In this document: positions 1-7,302 of the stretch, piece after piece
How positions within the stretch are numbered: position 1 is the first letter of the stretch
How the letters are laid out: each line of letters begins with the position of its first letter
Notes under the pieces: model-generated
What the model saw: only the letters and a program-made list of their open reading frames with translations
Database searches by the model: none
What the model was told of the DNA's origin: nothing
Position numbers and translations under genes: made by a program
Assembly (NCBI GenBank): GCA_019322475.1
Contig: JAHWIN010000057.1
Coordinates: forward strand, 1-19,421
Source: Candidatus Woesearchaeota archaeon
GTDB taxonomy: Archaea; Nanobdellota; Nanobdellia; Woesearchaeales; JACPBV01
Reading direction: 5' to 3'
Length of the DNA: 19,421 nt

Positions 1-1
1 A

Positions 2-319
2 GCATCAGGAACTGCTTATGCAGATATGGCAGATACATTTACAACAACAGGAGGCATGAGCCATTCTCAATTGATTGAGGGCCTGCAGGATGGGCAGAGT
101 TATGCTTATCATGCAAGATGCAGTGATGCAGATGGCAACTTTAACACGGATGACCTCGTCATCAGCTTTAGTATCGGAACTGGTGATGATGCAGATGTAG
201 ATATGGATGGGAAGGTAGATATAACAGAACTTATCGCCCATATAGGCAGATGGAAAAGAGGAGAGGTTGATATGCTGAGGCTGATGACAGCTATAGGCAG
301 GTGGTTCAGAGGGGAATGA
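2..319 (+). CDS. C-terminal part of a secreted protein with FN3-like and dockerin-like segments (5' partial)
   Basis: The frame is open to the left edge of the window, so only the last 105 residues are seen and the true start lies outside. The segment around nt 56-178 (SQLIEGLQDGQSYAYHARC followed by DADGN and ISFSI) reads like the end of an FN3-type beta-sandwich, as found in extracellular archaeal proteins. The segment at nt 194-316 resembles a dockerin: one EF-hand-like calcium loop (DVDMDGKVD) leads into a helix ending IGRWKRGE. A second helix ending IGRWFRGE follows but lacks its own calcium loop. The tail could mediate protein-protein docking or surface retention; this is inference. The stop TGA overlaps the next gene's ATG, which suggests co-transcription and translational coupling. 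Its full length and function are unknown. Confidence 0.75.
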   Translation, partial: ASGTAYADMADTFTTTGGMSHSQLIEGLQDGQSYAYHARCSDADGNFNTDDLVISFSIGTGDDADVDMDGKVDITELIAHIGRWKRGEVDMLRLMTAIGRWFRGE

Positions 320-3300
320 AAAAACGAATGGCCGACATGTTTGGTGCCTTATCCGGAAATAGGGCCAGGCTAACCCTTATCCTTATAGCTGCCTTGCTCC
401 TTTCCTGTAAGATAGCTGCACCTGCAGCCCCCACCTTTGACGACCTTCCTACCATAATGAACCTGACTGAGGATACAAGGTTTGTCTTCATCGTGAACGG
501 CACGGATGCAGATGGAAATTACCCCCTTATCTTCTCTGACGACTCAGAGGTAAAGATGCCTGTCTTTAGCATGGAAAACCTTAATGATTCAGACAATAAC
601 AGGAGGGCTGTAATAAACTTTACCCCTACAGAAAGCGATGTTCTTGACTCAAACAGCAACTTATCCAATTTCCATCTAACCATAGTCATGAAGGATTCTA
701 CGTTTGCCACTACAGCGCAGGATGTTTTCTTCAATATAACCAACGTCAATGATCCCCCTAACGTAAGCTCCTTTACACCAGCCCTTCTGACGGTGGAGGA
801 GAACGGCTCGATAACATTCTCTTTCGACAACGATACGGCAGACCCAGACCTTACCCATCCAGGGGAGGATTCTATCGTGAATACCTGGTATAGCAACGGC
901 ACCAACACCTCTTCAAACGTGTCATGGACATATTCTCCAGGATTCTGCGATTCAGGCAGCTATAACATAACGTTGAGAGTCAATGACTCATATAAGAATT
1001 CGACCTCTATATCGGGAACACTTACTGTCACTAACCTAAACAGGGCCCCTGTCCACAATGCGACAATAGAGAACGTTACCTGGCAGGAGGACACCAACCT
1101 AATAAGTAATTTTACCCTGACAGGGTTTTTCAACGATTCTGATAATGCAGAGTGCTCAGGATCAAACAAGGATAACCTGACGTATGGATATACAAGCTAT
1201 TCTGTCAGCGACTCTCTCAACTCTTCTAAGAGCGTAAACGTCTCTATAGACCAATCTACAGGGAACGTAAGTTTCTATGTTGAGGATGACTGGTATGGCA
1301 TAGAGGTAATCGCTTTCTACGCAAATGACAGCTATAACATCACTTACTCTAATAACATAACCTTAAACGTGACAAACGTGAATGATGCTCCAGTCCTGTC
1401 CAGGATAAACAACCAGTCATTGAGGATGAACATATCCTTTACGATGCAGGTCAACGCTACAGACCCCGACAATGACACCATCTACTTCTATACTAACAGC
1501 ACACTTATATGGATTAACCTGACTACAGGCGTAATAAACCTTACCCCCACGGAGGCTGATATAGGATATCATATGGTCAACATAACAATCAACGATTCCC
1601 AGCTTATAGACTCTGTTATCATAAATTTTTCCGTATCCAACAACAGCTGGCCTGTATTAGACGCTATAGGGGACCAATACGGGACAAAGGCGACATTATT
1701 TGAGCTGAACCTTACTGCGACAGACGCTGAGGGGGATAACCTTACGTTTACGAGCAACAGCAGCATCTTTACCATAGCCTGGCATAATGAGACGATGAGC
1801 AAGATCAGCTTCACCCCCGCATTCTCTGATGTCGCTAACCATTCGATCCAGTTTACTGTCACTGATATAGCAGGAGGTACAGACTCTGAGATAATAACAT
1901 TCTATATAAATGACAGCAACAGGGCTCCTGTCCTTAATACCTCTATAGGCAACATAACCTGGAAATATGATACAAACCTTACTGACAACATAACCTTAAG
2001 CGATTATTTCCATGACCCTGACAACGACAACCTGGCCTATAATGTCACAGGAAACATAAACATAACCATAGTGATAAACCAGACCACCTCGAATGTAAGC
2101 TTTTACCCTGATAAGGGCTGGTCAGGAGTAGAATACATAAAGTTCTATGCAAATGACACCAGCTATACCGTCTATTCTAATAATATAACCCTTAATGTTA
2201 CCCCCAATAACGCCCCTATCTTTAACGTCTCTATAGCAAACATATCCTTTAAGCAGGGGATAAACCTTACCGATAACATAACCTTAAGCGATTATTTCCA
2301 TGACCCTGACAACGACAACCTGGCCTATAATGTCACAGGAAACATAAACATAACCCTAGTGATAAACCAGACCACCTCGAATGTAAGCTTTTACCCTGAT
2401 AGAACCTGGTCAGGCGTAGAGTACATCAGGTTCTACGCAAACGACAGCCAGAACATAACATATTCAAATAATATAACCGTGAACGTTTCCCCTAACAATG
2501 CTCCTGTTATCCATAATATATACCCTTACGGCGGCAGCGATTGGGCTACAGTATATGGGTGGGCTAGCGCAGGGGACTACCCTAATGGGGCAAATGTTTC
2601 AGCCGATGAGAATTCTACCGAGACATTTAGGCAGAACAGCACCGATTCGGATGGAGATACCTTGACCTACCGATGGCTGCTGAACGGGAGCCTTCTTAAT
2701 ACAACCCAGAACCTTACCTATTATCTTAACTTTTCCAGGGCAGGTGTGATGAACCTTACTGTGCAGGTGAGCGACTGGCTCAATACAACCTCATTCTACT
2801 GGAATATAAACATAACTAATGTTAACAGGGGGCCTACGTTTGGGACCAAGGAGTATACAAGCCACTCTGACTTTTCAGGAGGGACGCTGAACAACACCAA
2901 CATAACAGCGCATCCAGGAAATATAACACTCGCACAGTCCGGTGGCGCTTACCTGAACGGCACATATATCTCCCCTTCAATAAGCCTTGGAGCCAACGCC
3001 GACAAGCTTGACTTAACCTATATAAGCTGGAGCCAAAGCCTTCCTGCCGGAACAAACATAACCCTAAAGACGAGGACAGCTTCAACATCATCCGGCCTTT
3101 CTTCTGCAAGCTGGAGCACCGCTTATTCCAACAGCACAAGATCATCTATAACTTCGGCAAACAACCCGTTCATACAGTTTATGGCTGCCCTTACCACCAA
3201 AGACGATTCAAAGACCCCTGTCCTGAAGGATATTGCCATAAATTACGAGATCGATACGCCTACACTGCTTGAGGATTATATCTATGAAGACTGGATAGAC

Positions 3301-4275
3301 CTAGACAACTATTTTGAGGACCTGGATGCAGATGATAACATTACGTTTACACAGTCAGATACGACCTATATAACCCTGACCATAGACCAGAACGACCATA
3401 CAGTGAGGATGAGCTTTACCTCTAACTGGTATGGTTCTGAGACATTCAGTTTCACCGTCAATGATACCTATTCTTCTGTGTCTTCAAACAACATCACAGT
3501 CACTGTCTCGGATGTAACAGATGATACCTCTACCACAACAACGGTGATAAGCAGCGGAGGAGGCGGAGGAGGCGGAGGAGTTTCAAAAAGGACACAGGTC
3601 AGGGAAGTCAGCAAGTATGAATATGCAAGCCTTTTATCTCCAGGGGACATCTCTATCATAGAGCCAAATAAGGTAATGGTTCCTGTAATCCTTGAGAACA
3701 CGCTGGACGAGCCATTAAAGGACATATACCTATCTGCATCTTCTGAAGAAGGAATTTCCCTTGAGTTTGATACATCCTTTATAAGCGAGATAGACATCAA
3801 TGACAAAAAGACTGTCAACATTTTTGCGACCTCCATAGTGAGGGCCGAGCCTTATACCCTACATATAAGCGCAGAGGTAATAACCCCTTCTTTGAACGAT
3901 TCTATACTGGTCCAGATAAATCCCCTTGAAAATATGTCTACCAAGGTCTATGCGGTAGAAGATATACTGAAGGCGCATCCTGAATGCCTTGAGCTTAACG
4001 AATTGGTGGTGAGCGCAAAGAAAGCCATAAATAATAAGGAGTATGAAAAGGCAAACCAGCTTTTGGATGAGGCTTCGAGAAGCTGCAGGTTTATCCTTTC
4101 TAAGGCAGAGGAAGGAAGAGAGATCGAGGAAAAGCCCTCACCTAAGAGCGATGTCCTGGTATGGATCGTACTGACTATGCTGGTCTTTGCAGCAACCCTT
4201 TCCTGGTATCTTACCATAAGGCATATGAAGAGAAGAAGGAAAGAAAGCAGGAAGAGAAAGAAGGGTGGAACCTGA
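316..4275 (+). CDS. Giant Ig/cadherin-like repeat surface protein with C-terminal membrane anchor
   Basis: The protein has 1319 residues counted from the ATG at 316, chosen because it forms an ATGA overlap with the upstream stop. An in-frame GTG at 301 and ATG at 328 are alternatives. An N-terminal hydrophobic stretch (about residues 19-30) ends in LLSCK, a signal peptide and possibly a lipobox. About nine beta-sandwich units follow, recognisable by N-x-APV starts, D-x-D-x-D calcium-type motifs and endings like YSNNITLNVT. The sequence is extremely rich in N-x-S/T sequons, so heavy N-glycosylation outside the cell is likely. A Thr run and a poly-Gly linker (about residue 1080) lead to another beta domain, a helical segment with two Cys, a transmembrane helix (about 1281-1302) and a Lys/Arg-rich cytoplasmic tail. 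Two units are nearly identical at the DNA level. The likely role is cell-surface structure or adhesion. It directly precedes the VWA-MoxR-DUF58 genes. Confidence 0.85.
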   Translation: MKKRMADMFGALSGNRARLTLILIAALLLSCKIAAPAAPTFDDLPTIMNLTEDTRFVFIVNGTDADGNYPLIFSDDSEVKMPVFSMENLNDSDNNRRAVINFTPTESDVLDSNSNLSNFHLTIVMKDSTFATTAQDVFFNITNVNDPPNVSSFTPALLTVEENGSITFSFDNDTADPDLTHPGEDSIVNTWYSNGTNTSSNVSWTYSPGFCDSGSYNITLRVNDSYKNSTSISGTLTVTNLNRAPVHNATIENVTWQEDTNLISNFTLTGFFNDSDNAECSGSNKDNLTYGYTSYSVSDSLNSSKSVNVSIDQSTGNVSFYVEDDWYGIEVIAFYANDSYNITYSNNITLNVTNVNDAPVLSRINNQSLRMNISFTMQVNATDPDNDTIYFYTNSTLIWINLTTGVINLTPTEADIGYHMVNITINDSQLIDSVIINFSVSNNSWPVLDAIGDQYGTKATLFELNLTATDAEGDNLTFTSNSSIFTIAWHNETMSKISFTPAFSDVANHSIQFTVTDIAGGTDSEIITFYINDSNRAPVLNTSIGNITWKYDTNLTDNITLSDYFHDPDNDNLAYNVTGNINITIVINQTTSNVSFYPDKGWSGVEYIKFYANDTSYTVYSNNITLNVTPNNAPIFNVSIANISFKQGINLTDNITLSDYFHDPDNDNLAYNVTGNINITLVINQTTSNVSFYPDRTWSGVEYIRFYANDSQNITYSNNITVNVSPNNAPVIHNIYPYGGSDWATVYGWASAGDYPNGANVSADENSTETFRQNSTDSDGDTLTYRWLLNGSLLNTTQNLTYYLNFSRAGVMNLTVQVSDWLNTTSFYWNINITNVNRGPTFGTKEYTSHSDFSGGTLNNTNITAHPGNITLAQSGGAYLNGTYISPSISLGANADKLDLTYISWSQSLPAGTNITLKTRTASTSSGLSSASWSTAYSNSTRSSITSANNPFIQFMAALTTKDDSKTPVLKDIAINYEIDTPTLLEDYIYEDWIDLDNYFEDLDADDNITFTQSDTTYITLTIDQNDHTVRMSFTSNWYGSETFSFTVNDTYSSVSSNNITVTVSDVTDDTSTTTTVISSGGGGGGGGVSKRTQVREVSKYEYASLLSPGDISIIEPNKVMVPVILENTLDEPLKDIYLSASSEEGISLEFDTSFISEIDINDKKTVNIFATSIVRAEPYTLHISAEVITPSLNDSILVQINPLENMSTKVYAVEDILKAHPECLELNELVVSAKKAINNKEYEKANQLLDEASRSCRFILSKAEEGREIEEKPSPKSDVLVWIVLTMLVFAATLSWYLTIRHMKRRRKESRKRKKGGT
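1987..2113 (+). repeat. Direct repeat copy 1 inside the Ig-repeat gene
   Basis: This 127-bp stretch recurs 288 bp downstream (2275-2401) with a single difference: A at 2068 versus C at 2356, giving Ile versus Leu. The 288-bp period equals 96 codons, one Ig/cadherin-like unit, so the reading frame is preserved. It encodes the SDYFHDPDNDNLAYNVTG part of the unit. Confidence 0.95.
2275..2401 (+). repeat. Direct repeat copy 2 inside the Ig-repeat gene
   Basis: This is the second copy of the 127-bp unit at 1987-2113, with one mismatch. The flanking parts of the two 96-codon units are similar only at protein level. That points to gene conversion or selection acting on this core, or to a recent duplication followed by divergence of the edges. 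Confidence 0.95.
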
Positions 4276-4276
4276 T

Positions 4277-5293
4277 ATGGAAATCTTTTTTGTAAATCCG
4301 CATTACCTTTGGCTTCTGGCCCCCATACCTATCTTTGCAGGAGTCATGCTTCTCTTTTTGAAGAAAGGCAAGAGGGATATAGAAAAGATAATATCTTTCC
4401 ATGCCCTTGATTTTTTCTTTAAGAAAGGGGAGTTTCTATCTTCCTATTCAAAAAAAAAAATATTTACATTTGTCATCATGCTTATGGCCTATTCTCTTAT
4501 ACTTTTTGCTATCTCAGGAGCTACGGCCTATTATAAGGGGACCCCTAATGAACAGGCAGCTGTAATGGCTATCGATGCTTCAGGCAGCATGCTTGCTGAG
4601 GATATAGATCCGAACAGGCTGGAGGCAGTTAAGAGCACCCTCTATCTTTTTTTGGAGAAGGTGCCTTCAGGAAGCAGGATAGCGATAATCTCGTTTTCAG
4701 GAAATGCCTATATAGAGCAGGGGCTTTCCGGAACAGAGGGCAATGATGCGGAGGAGTTTATACTCCTGATGGGAGAAGGGAAAGAAAAAGTAGTTACAGA
4801 AGAAGAGTTAAGCAGCATAGTTGATTCTATAGACATAATAGAGGATATCCAGATAAGCCCCCTGTCGGGAACCTCTATAGTGAGAACGCTGGAAACTTCG
4901 GCAAATATACTGAAAGATGAGACGAATCCTAAGCAGGTGATCCTGATAAGCGACGGAAGCGAAAATATAATGGGAAAGAAAGAGCTGGATAATATCCTGG
5001 AGAGCATGAGCAGAGAGCACATAACGGTCAATACTATAGGGGTAGGCAAGGCTGGAGATGCCAGCCTTCAGGGCAAGATGAAGCCTTTAACGCTTGATGA
5101 GGAGACGCTAAGGGACATAGCAGAAAAAACAGGAGGAAGCTATTACAGGGCTGAAACAAAGCAATCCCTGGCAGAGGCTTATGAAAGGCTTTCAGAAGCT
5201 GAGCTAAAAATACCCCTAAGGCTGGACCTTCCTTTGGCTATCCTTTCCATCCTTCTCCTTTTGGTAGATTACATCTTTATCAGGGTTTTTTGA
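4277..5293 (+). CDS. BatA-like von Willebrand factor A membrane protein
   Basis: The protein has 338 residues from the ATG at 4277. This start has a GGTGG Shine-Dalgarno 8 nt upstream and lies one base after the previous stop. An in-frame GTG at 4265 is part of that Shine-Dalgarno and is less likely. Two N-terminal membrane helices (about 10-28 and 62-80) are followed by a VWA domain with a canonical metal-ion site: DASGS at 100-104, a Thr in SGTS near 199 and Asp in ISDGS at 226. A C-terminal membrane helix lies at about 316-337. This is the layout of Bat/aerotolerance-type proteins that work with MoxR ATPases. Compared with typical members there is an extra acidic segment of roughly 40 residues (about 150-195). 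An A11 run at 4450-4460 lies in the loop before the second helix. The substrate is unknown; a periplasm-like outer-face location of the VWA domain is not certain. Confidence 0.85.
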   Translation: MEIFFVNPHYLWLLAPIPIFAGVMLLFLKKGKRDIEKIISFHALDFFFKKGEFLSSYSKKKIFTFVIMLMAYSLILFAISGATAYYKGTPNEQAAVMAIDASGSMLAEDIDPNRLEAVKSTLYLFLEKVPSGSRIAIISFSGNAYIEQGLSGTEGNDAEEFILLMGEGKEKVVTEEELSSIVDSIDIIEDIQISPLSGTSIVRTLETSANILKDETNPKQVILISDGSENIMGKKELDNILESMSREHITVNTIGVGKAGDASLQGKMKPLTLDEETLRDIAEKTGGSYYRAETKQSLAEAYERLSEAELKIPLRLDLPLAILSILLLLVDYIFIRVF

Positions 5294-5324
5294 CATTGAA
5301 ACTACCTTATAGTTAGAATAAACA

Positions 5325-5332
5325 TATTTAAA
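5325..5332 (+). promoter_or_regulatory. Archaeal TATA box for the moxR-duf58 genes
   Basis: TATTTAAA lies in the 79-nt gap before moxR. Initiation about 25 nt downstream would fall near 5355, which excludes the ATG at 5343 and leaves the start at 5373 with its Shine-Dalgarno. This suggests that the second half of the cluster can be transcribed separately. Confidence 0.45.
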
Positions 5333-5356
5333 CTAAGATTATATGGTTATCATTAT

Positions 5357-5363
5357 GGGAGGT
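5357..5363 (+). promoter_or_regulatory. Strong Shine-Dalgarno that fixes the moxR start
   Basis: GGGAGGT sits 9 nt before the ATG at 5373. The earlier in-frame ATGs at 5343 and 5355 lack a comparable site, and the second one overlaps this motif. Confidence 0.7.
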
Positions 5364-5372
5364 CATGAACAG

Positions 5373-6353
5373 ATGAAAAAGATAGGCCGGGAAGTGGAAA
5401 GATGCACCAAAGATATCCAGGCTATCATGGAAGAGCTGGCAAAGGTTGTTGTAGGCCAGCATGAAACTGTGAGGTCCTGCATAAAAGCATTGCTGTGCAG
5501 GGGCCATGTCCTTCTTGAGGGTGTTCCAGGCATAGCAAAAACCCTTCTTATAAGGTCTTTGGCCAATGTCAGCGGATGCAAGTTCAAAAGGATCCAGTTT
5601 ACAGTTGACCTGCTTCCTACAGACATACTGGGCATAGTCGCATACGAGCCTAAGAGGGGATTTTATACTATAAAAGGCCCCATATTCTCTAATTTTATAA
5701 TAGCAGACGAGATCAACAGGTCTCCCCCTAAGGTGCAGTCTGCCTTGTTGGAATCCATGCAGGAGAAGCAGGTTACCATAGGAAAAGAGACCTTCAAGCT
5801 TGAAGAGCCTTTTTTGGTAGTCGCTACACAAAACCCTATAGAGTCAGGAGGTGTTTACCCCCTTCCAGAGGCGCAGGTCGACAGGTTTCTTTTTAAGCTT
5901 AATGTGGGATATCCCCACATAGATGAGGAGCAGAAGATATTGAACAGGAACATATCCCTCCGTAAGTTTGAGGACTTTAAGCTTAGGCCAATCATAAACG
6001 AAAAGAGAATGGTGCAGCTGCAGGACCTTGCCCAGAAGATATTCTTAAATGAGAGCATAGAGAGGTATGTAGTGAAGATAATCGATGCAACAAGAAACCC
6101 TGAAAAATATAGGATCAAGTCGGGAAAGTACATAGAGATAGGGGCTTCGCCAAGGGGGTCGATATCCCTTTTTATAGGGTCCAAGGCAGAGGCGCTCCTT
6201 AACGGAGAAACATTTGTTACCCCTCAGGACGTGAAGAATACTGCTCATCAGGCGCTTAGGCATAGGATCATCTTAAATTATGAAGGACAGGCAGAATCGA
6301 TAAAAACAGACGATATCATAACAGAGATACTTTCTAGGATACCAGTGCACTGA
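5373..6353 (+). CDS. moxR: MoxR family AAA+ ATPase
   Basis: The protein has 326 residues, normal for the family. It carries a Walker A motif GVPGIAKT (50-57), Walker B with IIADEIN (109-115), the MoxR-typical SPPKVQSALLESMQE, sensor 1 ATQNP (151-155), the GVYPLPEAQVDRF element and sensor 2 Arg in GASPRG (257-262). MoxR proteins are cytoplasmic chaperone-like ATPases that remodel or activate partner complexes, often together with VWA-domain and DUF58 proteins. Both partners are encoded next to it here (VWA upstream, DUF58 downstream after 25 nt). The start was chosen by the strong Shine-Dalgarno and the TATA box position. The family assignment is secure, but the client is not visible; the adjacent exported Ig-repeat protein is a reasonable guess. 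Confidence 0.95.
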   Translation: MKKIGREVERCTKDIQAIMEELAKVVVGQHETVRSCIKALLCRGHVLLEGVPGIAKTLLIRSLANVSGCKFKRIQFTVDLLPTDILGIVAYEPKRGFYTIKGPIFSNFIIADEINRSPPKVQSALLESMQEKQVTIGKETFKLEEPFLVVATQNPIESGGVYPLPEAQVDRFLFKLNVGYPHIDEEQKILNRNISLRKFEDFKLRPIINEKRMVQLQDLAQKIFLNESIERYVVKIIDATRNPEKYRIKSGKYIEIGASPRGSISLFIGSKAEALLNGETFVTPQDVKNTAHQALRHRIILNYEGQAESIKTDDIITEILSRIPVH

Positions 6354-6378
6354 TTGGCATATTCCCTAGCAGATAAAA

Positions 6379-7266
6379 ATGGCGAAGCTGAAAATATCTT
6401 TAAAACCCTCCTTTAAGGAGCTTGAGGTTTTTACCAAGAGGGTAGTAAACAGCGGCCTTTTAGGCAGCTACCTAAGCGTTTTTAAGGGGCAGGGCCTTGA
6501 ATTTGAGGATTATAAGCATTATACTACTGATGATGATGCCAGCAGTATAGACTGGAAAGCATCATTAAGGACAAATAATATCCTGATAAAGAAGTTTGCC
6601 GAGGAGAGGGAACTGAACATATTTCTCCTTATCGATGTCAGTGCCACCATGTTTTTTGGCTCCACCTCCAAACTAAAGAACGAGTATGCTGCAGAGCTTG
6701 CATCTTCATTATGCTTCGCTATCCTGAGGTCCGGGGATTCGGTGGGATTTGCATTGTTTTCAAACAAGATAAAACAGGAATCCTTTCCGGCAAAGGACGA
6801 ACGGCAGTTTTATCTTCTGCTTAGGAGCCTTACAAACCAGAAAAATTACGGGGGGACCTGTAATTTTAAGGATGCTATCGAATTTACCATGGCAAGGATC
6901 AAGCCAAACTCAATAGTCATGGTAATATCTGATTTTATAGATTTTGGGAAAGGGTGGGAGAAGCTGATCAAGGTTGCAGCGGGCGAGTTTGACCTTATAG
7001 GGATAATGGTAAGGGATCCAAGAGACAAGACCCTTCCTATACTTAAGAACAGGGTTTTGCTGGAAGACCCGGTATCAGGGAAGCAGCTGCTTGTAGACAC
7101 CAATCAAATAGCAGAGAAATACAGAAGGTATTCTGCCAGGCAGGAGGCTACGATAAAAGACATATTTTTAAAAGCCGGAGCTGATTTTGTCTCTCTCTCA
7201 ACCGACAAGGATTTTTCAGGGCCGATCCTAAGCTTTTTCCATAATCGGCTTCAGAGGCTTGCATAA
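6379..7266 (+). CDS. DUF58 (VWA-like) protein
   Basis: The protein has 295 residues. The DUF58 signature is clear: GQGLEFEDYKHY, DDDASSIDWKAS, and RTNNILIKKFAEERELN (about 38-80). This leads into a VWA-like strand ending in DVSATM (86-91). The usual metal-site motif is D-x-S-x-S, so the third ligand is Thr here. No signal peptide or membrane helix is seen, so the protein is probably cytosolic and associates with MoxR and the membrane VWA protein. It follows moxR by 25 nt and has no convincing Shine-Dalgarno, so expression may rely on readthrough from moxR. The gene ends 36 bp from the convergent hydrolase gene. Confidence 0.9.
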   Translation: MAKLKISLKPSFKELEVFTKRVVNSGLLGSYLSVFKGQGLEFEDYKHYTTDDDASSIDWKASLRTNNILIKKFAEERELNIFLLIDVSATMFFGSTSKLKNEYAAELASSLCFAILRSGDSVGFALFSNKIKQESFPAKDERQFYLLLRSLTNQKNYGGTCNFKDAIEFTMARIKPNSIVMVISDFIDFGKGWEKLIKVAAGEFDLIGIMVRDPRDKTLPILKNRVLLEDPVSGKQLLVDTNQIAEKYRRYSARQEATIKDIFLKAGADFVSLSTDKDFSGPILSFFHNRLQRLA

Positions 7267-7302
7267 TCTATAGAGTAATATGAGACAGAGGCTTTAGCTG
7301 AG

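Noticed and set aside
301..315. GTG start at 301 for the Ig-repeat protein
   Set aside because: The ATG at 316 gives the common ATGA overlap with the upstream stop and a normal signal peptide; the five extra residues add nothing recognisable.
3557..3582. Poly-Gly coding GGA/GGC repeat as a regulatory or CRISPR-like repeat
   Set aside because: It lies in frame and encodes a flexible glycine linker between the Thr-rich region and the C-terminal domain.
7267..7302. Short palindrome TAGCTGAGCTA near the convergent gene ends as a shared terminator
   Set aside because: The loop would be one base and no T-run follows on either strand.
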